Of a stretch of DNA of 64,000 nucleotides, positions 35,624-46,400 are shown piece after piece. Numbering within the stretch: position 1 is the stretch's first letter; every line of letters begins with the position of its first letter. The DNA is from Ephemerocybe angulata. Taxonomy: Eukaryota > Basidiomycota > Agaricomycetes > Agaricales > Psathyrellaceae. A program made the translations under genes and the position numbers. The stretch covers positions 186,001 to 250,000 of the forward strand of contig JAACJK010000222.1 of NCBI GenBank assembly GCA_013368325.1, read 5' to 3'. The notes below the pieces were generated by a model, which saw only the letters and a program-made list of their open reading frames with translations, did no database searches and was not told the DNA's origin.

Positions 35624-38600
35624 TTACCAGAAGAAGACTTTTCTTAGGACGGCAATGTCCTTCGGTTGGGATGGATTGGAGGGTCGGACATCATCGTAGT
35701 CACCGTCCGGCGATGCAATTCTGGATTTTTGCATCTGATCGAGGGATGAGTGCGGGCACGGGGGAGATACAAACCAAACGACATACCTCGATGCTCATTA
35801 CTGGCCTCCTGAGTAGGAGTTCCGCGATGGCAGACCGTTCTGGGAACTCGTAGTCGCTTGAGTTCTGGCACTGGACTTGGCACTGCGAGGTGGTATCGAC
35901 GAACCGACCCATCATATTGAATTTTCCCCAGTGGATCTTCGAAGGATCCGCCTCATTTATATCATCATTGCCTTCATTTGCTCGGATTAAATCCGACATG
36001 TGGACCTCCCTGCGGTCAAAGTAAGCAAGCTGGGCTGAGGACATGAACAAAGAACGCACATGGCAGGGATACAGGCTCCCTTCGAGTTTCGGAGAGCCAA
36101 CCGATACGCCCTATGAGCCCGGATTGACTGGAGCAGCACATCGAAGGACTGAAGATTCTTTGCCTGCTCGGGGGATTTTGCCTTGAACAGCTCCATCGTC
36201 TCATCACCCGGGAAGGTCGAAGCGTTGATTCCAGCAACGACAGCACGCAGCGCAGAGTAGTTGTTGAGGACTCGCAAACGGTGCGCAATGTCCACGAATT
36301 TCTCGATCTGGCGAGCACGGTTCCGCGGGCGATCATGGCATAGAATCAAAGACACGACCCTGCGTAGATTAAGAACCACGATTCCATTCAATCAGCTTTC
36401 AAGCCAGAGTATAGAAAGGAAAGACTGCAACGGACCAATCGCCCAAGTGATTCGAGATAACGTTGAACTCGGTAATACGGTCGGTTTCGGACTTCTTGCT
36501 CGATATGAAGACATAGTGCAACCAATCTCGGGGCTGAATGGCCAAGAATCGTTTGACCCATTGACGAGTGATTTCCTGGGCCACATCTTCTGCATCGCAG
36601 TTCACCACGTCGTTCGCGAGCTTGACGAGATCCTTCAAGTGCTGTTTTGGTGACAGCTCATTTAATCCCGGATTCGAAATTATCGCCTTTCCGAGTGGAA
36701 TGCTTGATTTCCGCTCACGCACGGCCATTGGCTGCTCTGGGGACGGTGGGGCCCTGGGCGATTCATTTTGAGTTTGTGGTGAAGGTGTTTCGTCCTCGTC
36801 TTCATCTTCTTCCAGGAAGCTGTAGGAATCGTCACTCTCTTCAGCTGACACATCAGCCTTCATGGCCCAGGACGCATCGTGATCAGCTCGCGAAGGGAGC
36901 ATCTCCAGGAATGGGAGGAATTCTGAACCATAGTGCAGCAAATGGGTCTTGGAAATGATGGACTTGATGAGGGCGTTCAGGGCACCCGCTGTTCCTTTTA
37001 CAGCGAAATCATCTGGGTAATCTCGAATCCATGTTTCCAAAAGGTAGCAAATTCTAATGTCACATAAGGGTACATCCCACACGAACATCATTGACACTCA
37101 CCTCATCTGAGCGAAACAGGCAAACATAGGGTCACCACAAGGACTGTCGAGCTGGCGCATGCGCTTCTGCATGGCCAGCAAGACGCTTCGCGGTGTCGCG
37201 AAGCGTCTATATGTGAGAAGGAAGTGCGATATGAACGCAGGGTCTGGATGTCGCTAATAAGTTATCATCGCGGAGGTTCGGAACGGTGGCACATACCATC
37301 TCCACTGACAGCCAGAAACAGAAGTTTGTCAAGAAGTTCGTCCAACGTTGCCCATTGAGCGGCCGGCCTGGACAAAGTTGAGAATGGGTCTCGAAAGACG
37401 AAGTCACCATAACGTACGGGTCTTTCTTCAGTCTTTCGGCAGGCTTAGGAGCCACGACGGGAACAACGCCAAGCGTTGGGCTTGGTGTTGTTTCCTTTGT
37501 CGCTCCGCTGTCCCCTCTAGGTCGCTGTGCGAAGGCGGCCGGTGGTGATGTTTCCGCTTCCGTCCTCGATCGTGCCTTGTCCCTTTCTGCAAGGAGATCC
37601 CCTGTTGATCTTGCGCGAGTCGGTGATGTTGGGGTTATAGGCGGTATTGACGGAGAAACCGAAGGGGACGCGTTGTTGCTGTGGGCTGAATCAAAGGGCA
37701 CAGAATTAACTCCCGAGACCGCTGAAGATGCTGCAGTCGGGGTGCTTGTCCTCGCTGAATCCCATGGCTGAGATGGATTACGCAGGTATTCAGGGGACGC
37801 CGGATTGCGATTGTCGTTGTGTGCTTGTGACTCTGCAGCAATGTAACCAGGTCAACAGGCACATCTTTTAAGGCGTAATAAAACTTACGCCGGGCTCGAA
37901 AGACGGCCTTCACCAGCCAGTCAAACGACTGCCTCATCTTGCCCTTTCCGCCGTCTTGGGCCGTCGTGACCTCAACAAGACCGACGTCATACTCCTGAAG
38001 TAACTCGAGGGCTCTATCAGGCGCTATCCGCTTCTCAAGGTCGACCTTGCAAGCAAGAACGATGATAGGCAGCTTAATTGCGCGATAGCCCTCTGTTCGG
38101 GTGGTCAAAACAAGCTGCTAATGGCAGGAAAGGAAAGCTGCGTACTGAGCATGGTTTCCACAGGAAGGAACGTCTTGGAGTTGGAGGCGTCGTAGCAAAC
38201 CATGACGCCATCCAGTGGGGGAGATCTGGAGGCAAGGGGGGAGGTCGGTTATTTCTGGGGGAACATCGACTTCGATAATGGTTAATGAGCCTTCTGGCAG
38301 AGAGTCGGAAGGTATTCGCCCTGTCCGGCGACTGTCTTGGGTCGAAGTTAGACGGCACGATTGATCCATGTTAGCGCAGACAACGTACAGCGAATGGAAG
38401 GATTGTCAGGAGCGTGTGTTACGGTGGACTCGGATAGGTGGTAGTTGGCAAGACCCTTGCGAATAACTGAGGACTTTCCGGTGGCGGAGGTACCGATTAC
38501 TGCAAGCGTGACAAGAGGCGTGGACTTGGAGGTATCAAACTGCATTAGACGACGTTAGCTCTACGACTCGACAGCAGAAAAACGCCGTACATGGGTGTTG

Positions 38601-39397
38601 ATAGTCATCCGCCTTGCTGGGGTTGAAACGACGTGAACACCAAGACTCCCGCTCCGAGCTCTCCCAATATTCTTGATCGATACTTGACTCGTTCGAAGGG
38701 ACGATGCCTGCAATGAAGTCACAGATCGCAAGGCGGGATGCGCCTCCTTTGGACTTGAGTTGCCCGACCCAGATATGATGCTGCTCATGCTCGATGTCGC
38801 GCTTAATCCTGCTGGTGACCGTGCTGGAAGTAAGAGCTCCCCTCCTCGTGGTGTGGGGCGCTGCGTTTCTTGACCTTTCAGGGATACAAGGCGGTAGCGG
38901 TCGGTAGGTACATTGATAGGATCGAAACGCTCAACATCCGAGTCCAGGAGGGAGGGTGATTCGTACCCTTCCTGGACAGAACTAACGCTCGCGCCTCGAC
39001 CTCGTCCAGCCCATATTTGCTCTCGATCATCGCTTTGCGAATTCGCTTGCTGGAAGGTTGGACTCCGTGGCGACTCCAGTTGCGCAGAGGTATTCGAGCG
39101 GTGGGCTCGCGTTCCGTTGAGGCTAGCGTTGTGGAAGGAATCAACCGAGATGGATTTGCGGAGCTGGTGGTTCAGCGGTGGTGCTAGCAGACGGTGATAA
39201 TCCTCGGCGTCATCTTCGCGGTCAGGTGAGGTATATGCCGTCGAGAACGAGTCTGCAAACGAAGGTACGGGGGATTTGAGGAATTCTGGCGCGCCTGGTT
39301 TTGGGACTACGACCGGGTCGGGGTCTGTGGCGGTAGGAGAAGGCATTTCGAGGGGAGGGAACTGGGGCATAGAAGGAAGTTCATGGGCTATAGTCAT
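35624..39397 (-). CDS. Ras guanine-nucleotide exchange factor with N-terminal Ras-like GTPase domain
   Basis: From the N-terminus: about 270 disordered Ser/Pro-rich residues (from the ATG at 39397); a small-GTPase-like domain with P-loop VIGTSATGKSSV, a DGVMVCYDASNSKTFLPVE segment like the core strand and helix of Ras, and IIVLACKVDLEKR at the G4 position; a second disordered linker; a RasGEF N-terminal (REM) domain (LDELLDKLLFLAVSGD, then FISHFLLTYRRFATP); an acidic insert; and a CDC25-type catalytic domain (RFLAIQPRDWLHYVF, RQIEKFVDIAHRLRVLNNYSALRAVVAGIN, DPSKIHWGKFNMMGRFV). The protein should activate a Ras-type GTPase. The G3 DxxG is not visible (EVDVPPEI instead) and G4 is CKVD, so the built-in GTPase is atypical. 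About ten introns are present; many boundaries are approximate. Confidence 0.88.
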
Positions 39398-39545
39398 GTA
39401 GCGGGGATATGGAGAAATATTAGGCGGAAGTAGAAAATGGCGGAGGGGGATGAGGAAAGATGGGAATATAGGGTCCAGATCTGGCGACACCGCTGTTTGT
39501 AGTACCCACTGCCATCTTCGTCCACAACCGAATCCACCCCAAATC
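39398..39545. promoter_or_regulatory. Shared divergent promoter (RasGEF / SurE-like)
   Basis: The starts are 148 bp apart. The RasGEF frame stays open upstream through 39547, but its first in-frame ATG in a credible protein context is at 39397 (MTIAHELPS); an alternative ATG at 39547 would overlap the SurE start. Confidence 0.35.
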
Positions 39546-40936
39546 ATGACCCTGACACAATCAGAGAAACCAAGAATTCTACTTACAGTGAGTTCGTGAA
39601 TTATATTACAATGCCCTATCTAATGCACTGCAGAACGATGATGGCCCTCCGGACGCCAAGGAGTCCCCGTACGTCCTCGGTCTTTATCGCTATCTCACGG
39701 AAGTTCTTGGTGAGCATGTCTAGCTCCCCGTTGCCAATGCATCGTTTAAACATCGAGAGTAGGCTGGGACGTCAAAGTAGTCCTCCCAAGTGCACAAAAG
39801 TCGTGGATAGGTACGAAGGCTGATACCCTCACTATTCCTTTGGGTCTCATGCAATCGCAGGGAAGGCATACCATATTAAGGAGGTAACCAAGGGCAGGTA
39901 TTTCTATCCCAAGGAAGATGGGACTGGAGAATCAAGCAATAAGTCAAGACCTTTGCAACTAGGAGAGCTGGTAACCGTCGGGAATGATCGACCATTGCGT
40001 TCATGTTAATCTAACTATTTCTTCATAGGCTGAATGGATACTCCTTGACGGCGTATGGCGCACCCTACTCGAAATTAGCAGCATTCAAAGCTAACGCCAA
40101 TGTTCATCGCAGACTCCAGCCACCTGTGCCAACGTCGCCTTGCACAATCTTTACCCGGGACAAATCGACCTCGTGGTACGTCCCCCTGAGCCCCCCAAGG
40201 GGCCTGCAGAGTTCACATCTAGACTCCCTTAGATATCTGGACCCAACCTGGGCCGAAATACATCTTGTATGCTGCAGTGCCATCTCGCCAACTCCTTCTC
40301 CTGATTTGGCTTCTGACAGCTGCATTCGCTCTATCCTCGGGCACCATCGGCGCTGCCATGTCCTCGTCACTGTCGAAGGTCCGCGCAATAGCGCTATCCT
40401 ACGGGATCGTCGTGCACCCGTCGCCACAGGCGTACACTGAGCCTGCCCACCACCTCGGGGGTCGAATTATCAAGCAACTCTGGCACAACTGGGGTCAAGA
40501 CGACTGTGGCTTACGCAACGGGGAAGTGGACTTATACAGCGTTAACATCCCTTTGGTTGAAGATCTTCTTTCAGAAGAAGGGCTAAAGATCTACTGGACA
40601 AGCATGTGGCGCAATTCTTATGGGCGCTTATTCAAGCAAATATCTCCTGGTGACAAAGCCGTTGTTAACCCCGCAGGACCTGACGCGCCAGCAGGTGCCC
40701 GAGAAGAAGCGCGTCCTAGCACCGAGGACGATGGTGATAGCGACCTCCTCTTCAAGTGGGGACCAGAAATGAAGGGCCTTATATCACCTGCAGAATCGTC
40801 ACTTCCTATTGGTTCTGATGGATGGGCTATTCACAAGGGAGGGGCTAGTGTCACAGCACTTCGGGCAAGCTTCGGTGAGCCTCACGCCCGTGAGGTCACC
40901 GATCCCGATACTGTCCTCTGGAAAATGAAGCTCTAG
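39546..40936 (+). CDS. SurE-like 5'/3'-nucleotidase or acid phosphatase
   Basis: Eight exons (39546-39587, 39634-39709, 39763-39810, 39861-39970, 40029-40052, 40113-40175, 40233-40266, 40320-40936) total 1,014 nt, 337 residues. The N-terminus PRILLTNDDGPP gives the SurE metal site (N-D-D), followed by SPYVLGLYRYL, VVLPSAQKSWIGKAYHI, TPATCANVALHNL, SGPNLGRNTS and SSGTIGAAMSSSLS. SurE proteins release phosphate from nucleotides or short polyphosphate; the eukaryotic group includes yeast Pho2-type acid phosphatase. A variable acidic insert lies in the C-terminal half. One exon is only 24 nt. Divergent from the RasGEF gene. Confidence 0.9.
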
Positions 40937-41048
40937 TCAAGGCAAAGAGTTAAACACGTGTATACCAGAACCCTCGTAAAAATTCGTTAATGAGAATTGT
41001 TGAAAGAGTGAGACAGTTCATGTAAGCGGCCCGTCGTCGCTGAGTTGT

Positions 41049-42928
41049 CTAGGCAGACAGAACATATATACCCAGGGATAAGATTGTTAAAAACCGTTGA
41101 AGAGCGGACGTCGTGGGCATCGAAGAAGATGCGGAATTGGCGACTTGGGCATACAGGGGCTGCTTCTTGAAAACCTTGAGGGAGTTTATGCTCCAAGTAG
41201 CGTTCTGTGGGAGGATTTAGACACAAACCATGAACTCAACGATTGGCACCTACTACAAAGTTTGCAGGATCCATGAGGCGGTCATCACAGGTGCCAGGAC
41301 AGCCGCTGGTCGCATACGAGTTTCCTGCCCAGTCACCTAATAGAGGTCAGACACGTCGGATACTCGTTTAAAGACACACTGGGATATTCACCGCAAAAAG
41401 TGATGTCTATACAGGCGTCAGACTGAATAGCTAAACTTGGCTGAGAGCTAGGATTGACACGTACCAAAGACAATCGCATGGCTCATGAAGTACTTCCCTA
41501 TATCGCATTGACTAGACGACAAATTTGCAGATGGTGGACCCCATGTCGAAGGATTTGGTGTTCCAGCCGCGACATCTGGAGGTACAGCAGCGCGAAAGAA
41601 TGACCCTATTCAGACAATCCACTAAGTTAACTTGTTCACTAGTCAATTCCACAGAACAAGAAGTACTAACAAACGGCGATCCCATTCTCATCCCACTTCA
41701 TAGCGAATATACCCCCTCCTTGTTCATCGAATAATGGGCCGTAAGAGGCCCTGCTCCACTCGGTTGCACCACACCCAGCGTTGGAGTTAATGAGGGAGTT
41801 GCAATCAAGGTGTTGGTACCCACCACCGTCCTGGATAAATTCAATCAGCGAACGTGAGCACTCAGCCCCTCACACATTACACGAGAGAATCAGAGGGAAA
41901 GGGCTCACGGAGATGGTGCCAGTGAAGTTAGCTGTGGAATCCAGAAGGCATCCTGGAGCGGTATGGAAAGCAACTTGATTGTGTTGGTTATCGTGGACAC
42001 CTTCTATAACGTCGATCTCTCCATTCTATAACAGTGAGTAGTGGTCAAGTTACCAGTTAAGCACACCAGTAATTGAGCGTTCGTACGGATGGCCAGTTGT
42101 CTCCTACAGTCCAGAATGCAGGCCACACGCCTGGAAGCCGTGGCGGACCCGAGTTTGCTTAGTGTTGATAAAACTCGACACTAGCAGGTGAAGACGCACC
42201 ACATCCCCATGGTGCCCTGTTCAAGTCCAAGATAAATAGACCGCCGTCGTATTTCTTGTTGCTTTCTATCCGTACGCTGCGAAAAGCACCCGGGCCCACC
42301 GTCAGGGATTAAAATGAAATATATTATAAGTTTAAGCGCCTGCCTGTCACGGTACGCCCCCTGAGCCAGGGTCGTTTGGTCATCCGCCTTCATGATGACC
42401 TTCCCATCGTCCTGCACATACACCAGTCGCTGAGCACGCGCATAGGACTCGTTGACGTAGCTGCTTTCTTTGAACACCGGGACAAGTAGTTGAAGGTAGT
42501 GCACAACTCACTTCACACGGCCACTAATACACCAGCGATCGGGGTTTGAGTAAGCGCTGGGATACGGTAACAAGCACGTATCTCCTCACTTGGTAGGATC
42601 TGGTAAGTTGTTGAAGAAGAAAAAGCCACTTGATGAAAGTCATCAGCGGGTTTCTTGCAAGACGCCTATGTCAATCCACTTACTCGTAGAAAGTCTGCCC
42701 TGCATACTCGTCCTCAGGAACCCATATAAACAGGGATCCATTAGGATTTTGGTTGATTCCGGTATCCCGCTTTTCCAACAGGAGTGGGCCAGAGCGCTTG
42801 TGGACCACCCATGGTGATAGTTTGCCAAGTAGTAATAGGAGGGCGCTGGCCTCAGAAACAAGGACGGCGAGGAGTACACAGAAAGGAAGCTTGCTCCATT
42901 GCTTGAAGATGGTCGGAGTCGTACTCAT
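41049..42928 (-). CDS. Glycoside hydrolase family 16 beta-glucanase, membrane-anchored
   Basis: The catalytic motif EIDVIEGVHDNQHNQ is encoded at about 41975-42019, with the E-x-D-x-x-E acids in place. Other family elements are YVQDDGKVIMKADD, YDGGLFILDLNRAPWGCGA, an AFWTVGDNWP box, and PNPSTWGPPSANL with SHAIVFG downstream. The N-terminus (MSTTPTIFKQWSKLPFCVLL...) has one long hydrophobic helix fitting a signal peptide or signal anchor, and the C-terminus ends in a Ser-rich stretch followed by RFLTILSLGIYVLSA, which fits a GPI-attachment signal or tail anchor. The enzyme probably remodels cell-wall beta-1,3/1,6-glucan. The gene has many short exons; boundaries between 42050 and 42690 are not resolved, so the first third is approximate. 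Confidence 0.85.
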
Positions 42929-43476
42929 GTTGAACAACTTCTCACAAGCTCCGGGCAAGATATGCCGTTACAAGATCCAGCTTAAATACGGATTCTGAGG
43001 TTGTGGCTATCCGGTAAAGCCCTAAAAATAACTTCAACACAGGGAGTCACATAGCACTATTCTGGTCTTACTGCGATCGCCTCAAGGCAAGCGAATTTGA
43101 ATGGCTTGGCCAAAGGTCGAGGGAAGAGATTCGGCTGTGGAGGGTGGAGGCCAGGGTATTCTTTCGGTACGACCTGTTCAAGTATTAGTAAACGACTTCG
43201 TTAGATGGAAGTAAAAGGTAGATAAATCGCAGAGATGTAGTTATATATAGAGGGTATACACTGTAGATACGCTATTGCCATATGAGAGGATCCATTCAAG
43301 CCGACAAGAATAGAACTGGGGGAGTAGAAGAAGGGTAGCAACGAAAACAACAGTGGACAATTAGATAGTAATGCAAATGGAGGAGGATATAGCTGACAGC
43401 GAAATAGAGAATAACGGTGGTATGCGAAGGAAAACTGTCTGGTATTAGAAAAAGGATAGTAAGAGGTATATTACGT
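42929..43476. other. Intergenic between GH16 start and the giant gene 3' end
   Basis: No gene is seen in these 548 bp. The left part should carry the GH16 promoter (a TATTTAA-like element on the minus strand near 42981-42987). The right part is purine-rich and probably the 3' untranslated region of the giant gene. Confidence 0.4.
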
Positions 43477-46400
43477 TCACTCCCACCAACCATCATCGCG
43501 TTGGGTTGGTGCCGCGCTCACAGCGCTTGGCGCAGGGCTCGGTGCGTTGGCCCTAGAGGGGTATGTCGGTTTCCTAGACGAAGGATACCTGGGTGTTGAG
43601 GCAGGCGTGAGGTTGGCGTAACGGCTTTTCGGAGCGTGAATGCTTCCAGAAACGCTGGAGTACTTGGACGCAGGGACTGGCGAGTCGTTGGAGGGCGCGT
43701 GGATGGAGTGCCAAACACTAGCGGTGGGTGGCGTCATCCCGCCGCCGTTAGCAGGAGAATACGACGAAAGTCGACGGTCGCCTCTTCCGCCGTTGACGGT
43801 GCTAACACTGGCACGGGAATCCGGGCGGGGAGGGGAATGATGCGCAGTGCCATTTGTAGCACTGCGATATGGAGTTCGCGACCCGGTGCGGGCTTTGACA
43901 AGCTCGTCTTGCAATCGGACAACCTTTGTCTCAAGGGCTACAATTTGGTCGCGTTGCTTATTCTCGCGATCCTTTGGAAAACAAGTCATGACAAGTTCCC
44001 GATTATGTAAGTATGAAACGGCGTACCTTGTTTAGTCTGTCATCCGCCTCTTTCTCTTCGAACTGGAGTTTGAGAAGCGAGTGATCAGCGTCGAGTTGAC
44101 TATGGGTCTGTTCGGCTTGTTCAAGCTTTGTTCTAATCATCTCCAGCTCTCCTTCGTATTCCTTTGCCCTCTTCTCCCACTCTGCCGATCGCTGTTGGGT
44201 CTGAACCAAGCTGGATTTGGCCGCGGACGCGAGCTTCTCGCTATTCAGTGCTTTGGTTTCGAGCTCTTTGCAACGTTTTTGAAGCGAGACATATTCGGAT
44301 TCGATGTTTTTCGTCCGGTCATGATACCGTCGCAGGTCCTTCAATTCGTCGCTTTCGACCTCGCCAAGTAGACTGGTCAACATATCGATCTTCTCAGATG
44401 CTTGCCTGAGACCCTCCCAATTGGTTTGATCGCTGCGGACGCTCTCAAGCGTTGCGATGACGGAGTCCTTCTCCTTCTCGGCAATCGTTGCACGGATTTC
44501 GAGGGCATCCAGCTTGGCCTTCAGGGTCGTCTTGTCTGCGCTACTTTCCTTGATAGTCGTCTCGAGTTCGGCGATTCTTTGCTGGTGCATTTGTGATGCG
44601 ACGTCGGAGGCCTGTAGCCTTCCAAGAGCGTTGGTGAGCGCTTCCTCAAGCTCGTTCCTCCTCGTCTCGGCATTGGTGATATCCTCCTTCTTGTCCTTCT
44701 CCAGCTCAGCAACTCTAGCGCGCAACCTATCCCTCTCCGATTCCATTCCGAGCAGCTTCTCCCCAAGCATGTCTTTCTCCACCCGCACCTGACCATGGGC
44801 AGCTCGTGCCTTGGTCAGCTGAACCTGATACTCGGAGTTCAGCTTCTTGAGTTCCTCCAAGTCCCGTTTCGGCACATCGCGAGACACGATCAATTCAGAA
44901 ACACCGTTCTGAAGGTTGACGATGGCCGAGTTGAGGGTCTCAGGCAAAGAAGAGATTTTTGTCGCCATAGCTTGCTGAGAGGCCACCAGCTCCTCGTTCT
45001 TTGCCACCAAGACTTTATTTTCAGCGAGGAGAGTCTCGAGCAACAGCTTCACTTCCGATGACGAGGTGGAAAGTCCTTGAATCGCTTCCGTCGTTGCACT
45101 GAGAATGTGTTGCTCTAAGGATTCGACGTCCTGTTTCGAGGCGATGCCGGCCACTGCCCCATCGATAGCGAGCTTCAATTCCCCAGCTGCATCAACATTG
45201 GCCTTCTCTACCGCGGTTATCCTCTGCACGACAGCCTGATGGTGGCTCTCAGCGCGGTGGAGCCACTCGTCCAACATGACAGGAACGCGATCGAAATTTG
45301 CTACGGTCTCCTTGACGCCTCTGACCACGCCTCGTTCGACACTCTTCAGATCCTCTTCAGTCAATGCCTGCTGGTTCTTCACCCCGCCCGCCTCCGCGTG
45401 AGCAGTTAGCTTGTCAACAACATCTTTGACCGTAGAGTTGACAGCGCCAAGGAAGCTCTTGTCCCTCGCGTCCAAGCGAGCATCCAGTCTCTCGACGACC
45501 AAGTCCGCCACCCGCTCCCTGATCTCAATTGCATCAACTCCTTCCACTGCTTTCCTAACTTCTCTGACCACGCCTCGTCGCGACTCGTCGCTTTCAACTC
45601 GCAACCTCTCCGACAGCGCCTCCAAGAGGGTCGGGGCGAGAGCTGAGAGAAGACTGGGAGCGAGTGAGGGAGCCAAGCTCGGCACCAAGGCACCAACAAG
45701 GGTGGGAACGAGGGAATCGACGATAAGGCTTGCAGTCTCCCTCTTGTCCGAGGCCAGATCGATGAGCTGGGCGATGTGGGGCTTGACGGCTTGTGTAAGC
45801 TGGGACGTCAAGAACTCGTAGTCGATAGGGTCGCCTCTCAAACCATGCAGCATTGGCGTGAGGGTTGCAACCAGATCGTCGAGCAAGCGCTCATGGTCTT
45901 GCGCGAGGGCTTCTGCAGAGGCGGCAGCTTCTTGTCGAGCACGTAGGTCAGCGATAGTTTCCACAACAGCCCCAATTGTTTTCCCAGCTGCATTCTCCAC
46001 CACCGATCTGACTTCCTGGATAACCTCGTCTGAGGGTCGTGTTCGTGAGCTCGCTTGCTGAGCAGCAGTTAAAGCATGGTGTAGTTGGGCTTCGACGATA
46101 GACTTCACGGCCCCGATAACCTCCTTCTGACCATCTTCCAGCATTTCCTTGATCATAAACATGTCCATGTCGCCTCTCGCCTCCATCGTCGTGTCCTCCA
46201 AGCTCTTCGCCGCAGACTCTTGTAGCTGGGTGCGGAAAAGAGAGATGACTTCTGACAACTCCGCCTCTGAGTTCGAAGACATGGCGCTAGCCGTTTTGCC
46301 ATTGGTTGACGCAGCATTCCACTCGCGCCTAAGTTCGCTCAAGCGCTCGTCCAGCACCCTTGAAAGAACGTCTTCGAGAGCGTGTAGCTCGAACTGAGAG

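Noticed and set aside
38080..38560. Separate stand-alone Ras gene next to the RasGEF
   Set aside because: The exons join in phase to flanking exons on both sides (TINTH to FDTSKSTPLVTL, and FRARRK to the linker) with no intervening stop, start context or promoter.
42200..42240. GTTCAAGTCC, similar to a tRNA B box
   Set aside because: No matching A box, acceptor stem or cloverleaf could be built around it, and it lies inside the GH16 gene.
43296..43599. Short open frames 3' of the giant gene
   Set aside because: They lie in purine-rich 3' flanking DNA or mirror the C-terminal Ser/Pro-rich coding sequence on the other strand.
45411..46397. Plus-strand open frames of 67-136 codons
   Set aside because: They are antisense shadows of the coiled-coil region of the giant gene, where Glu/Leu-rich coding keeps the opposite strand open.
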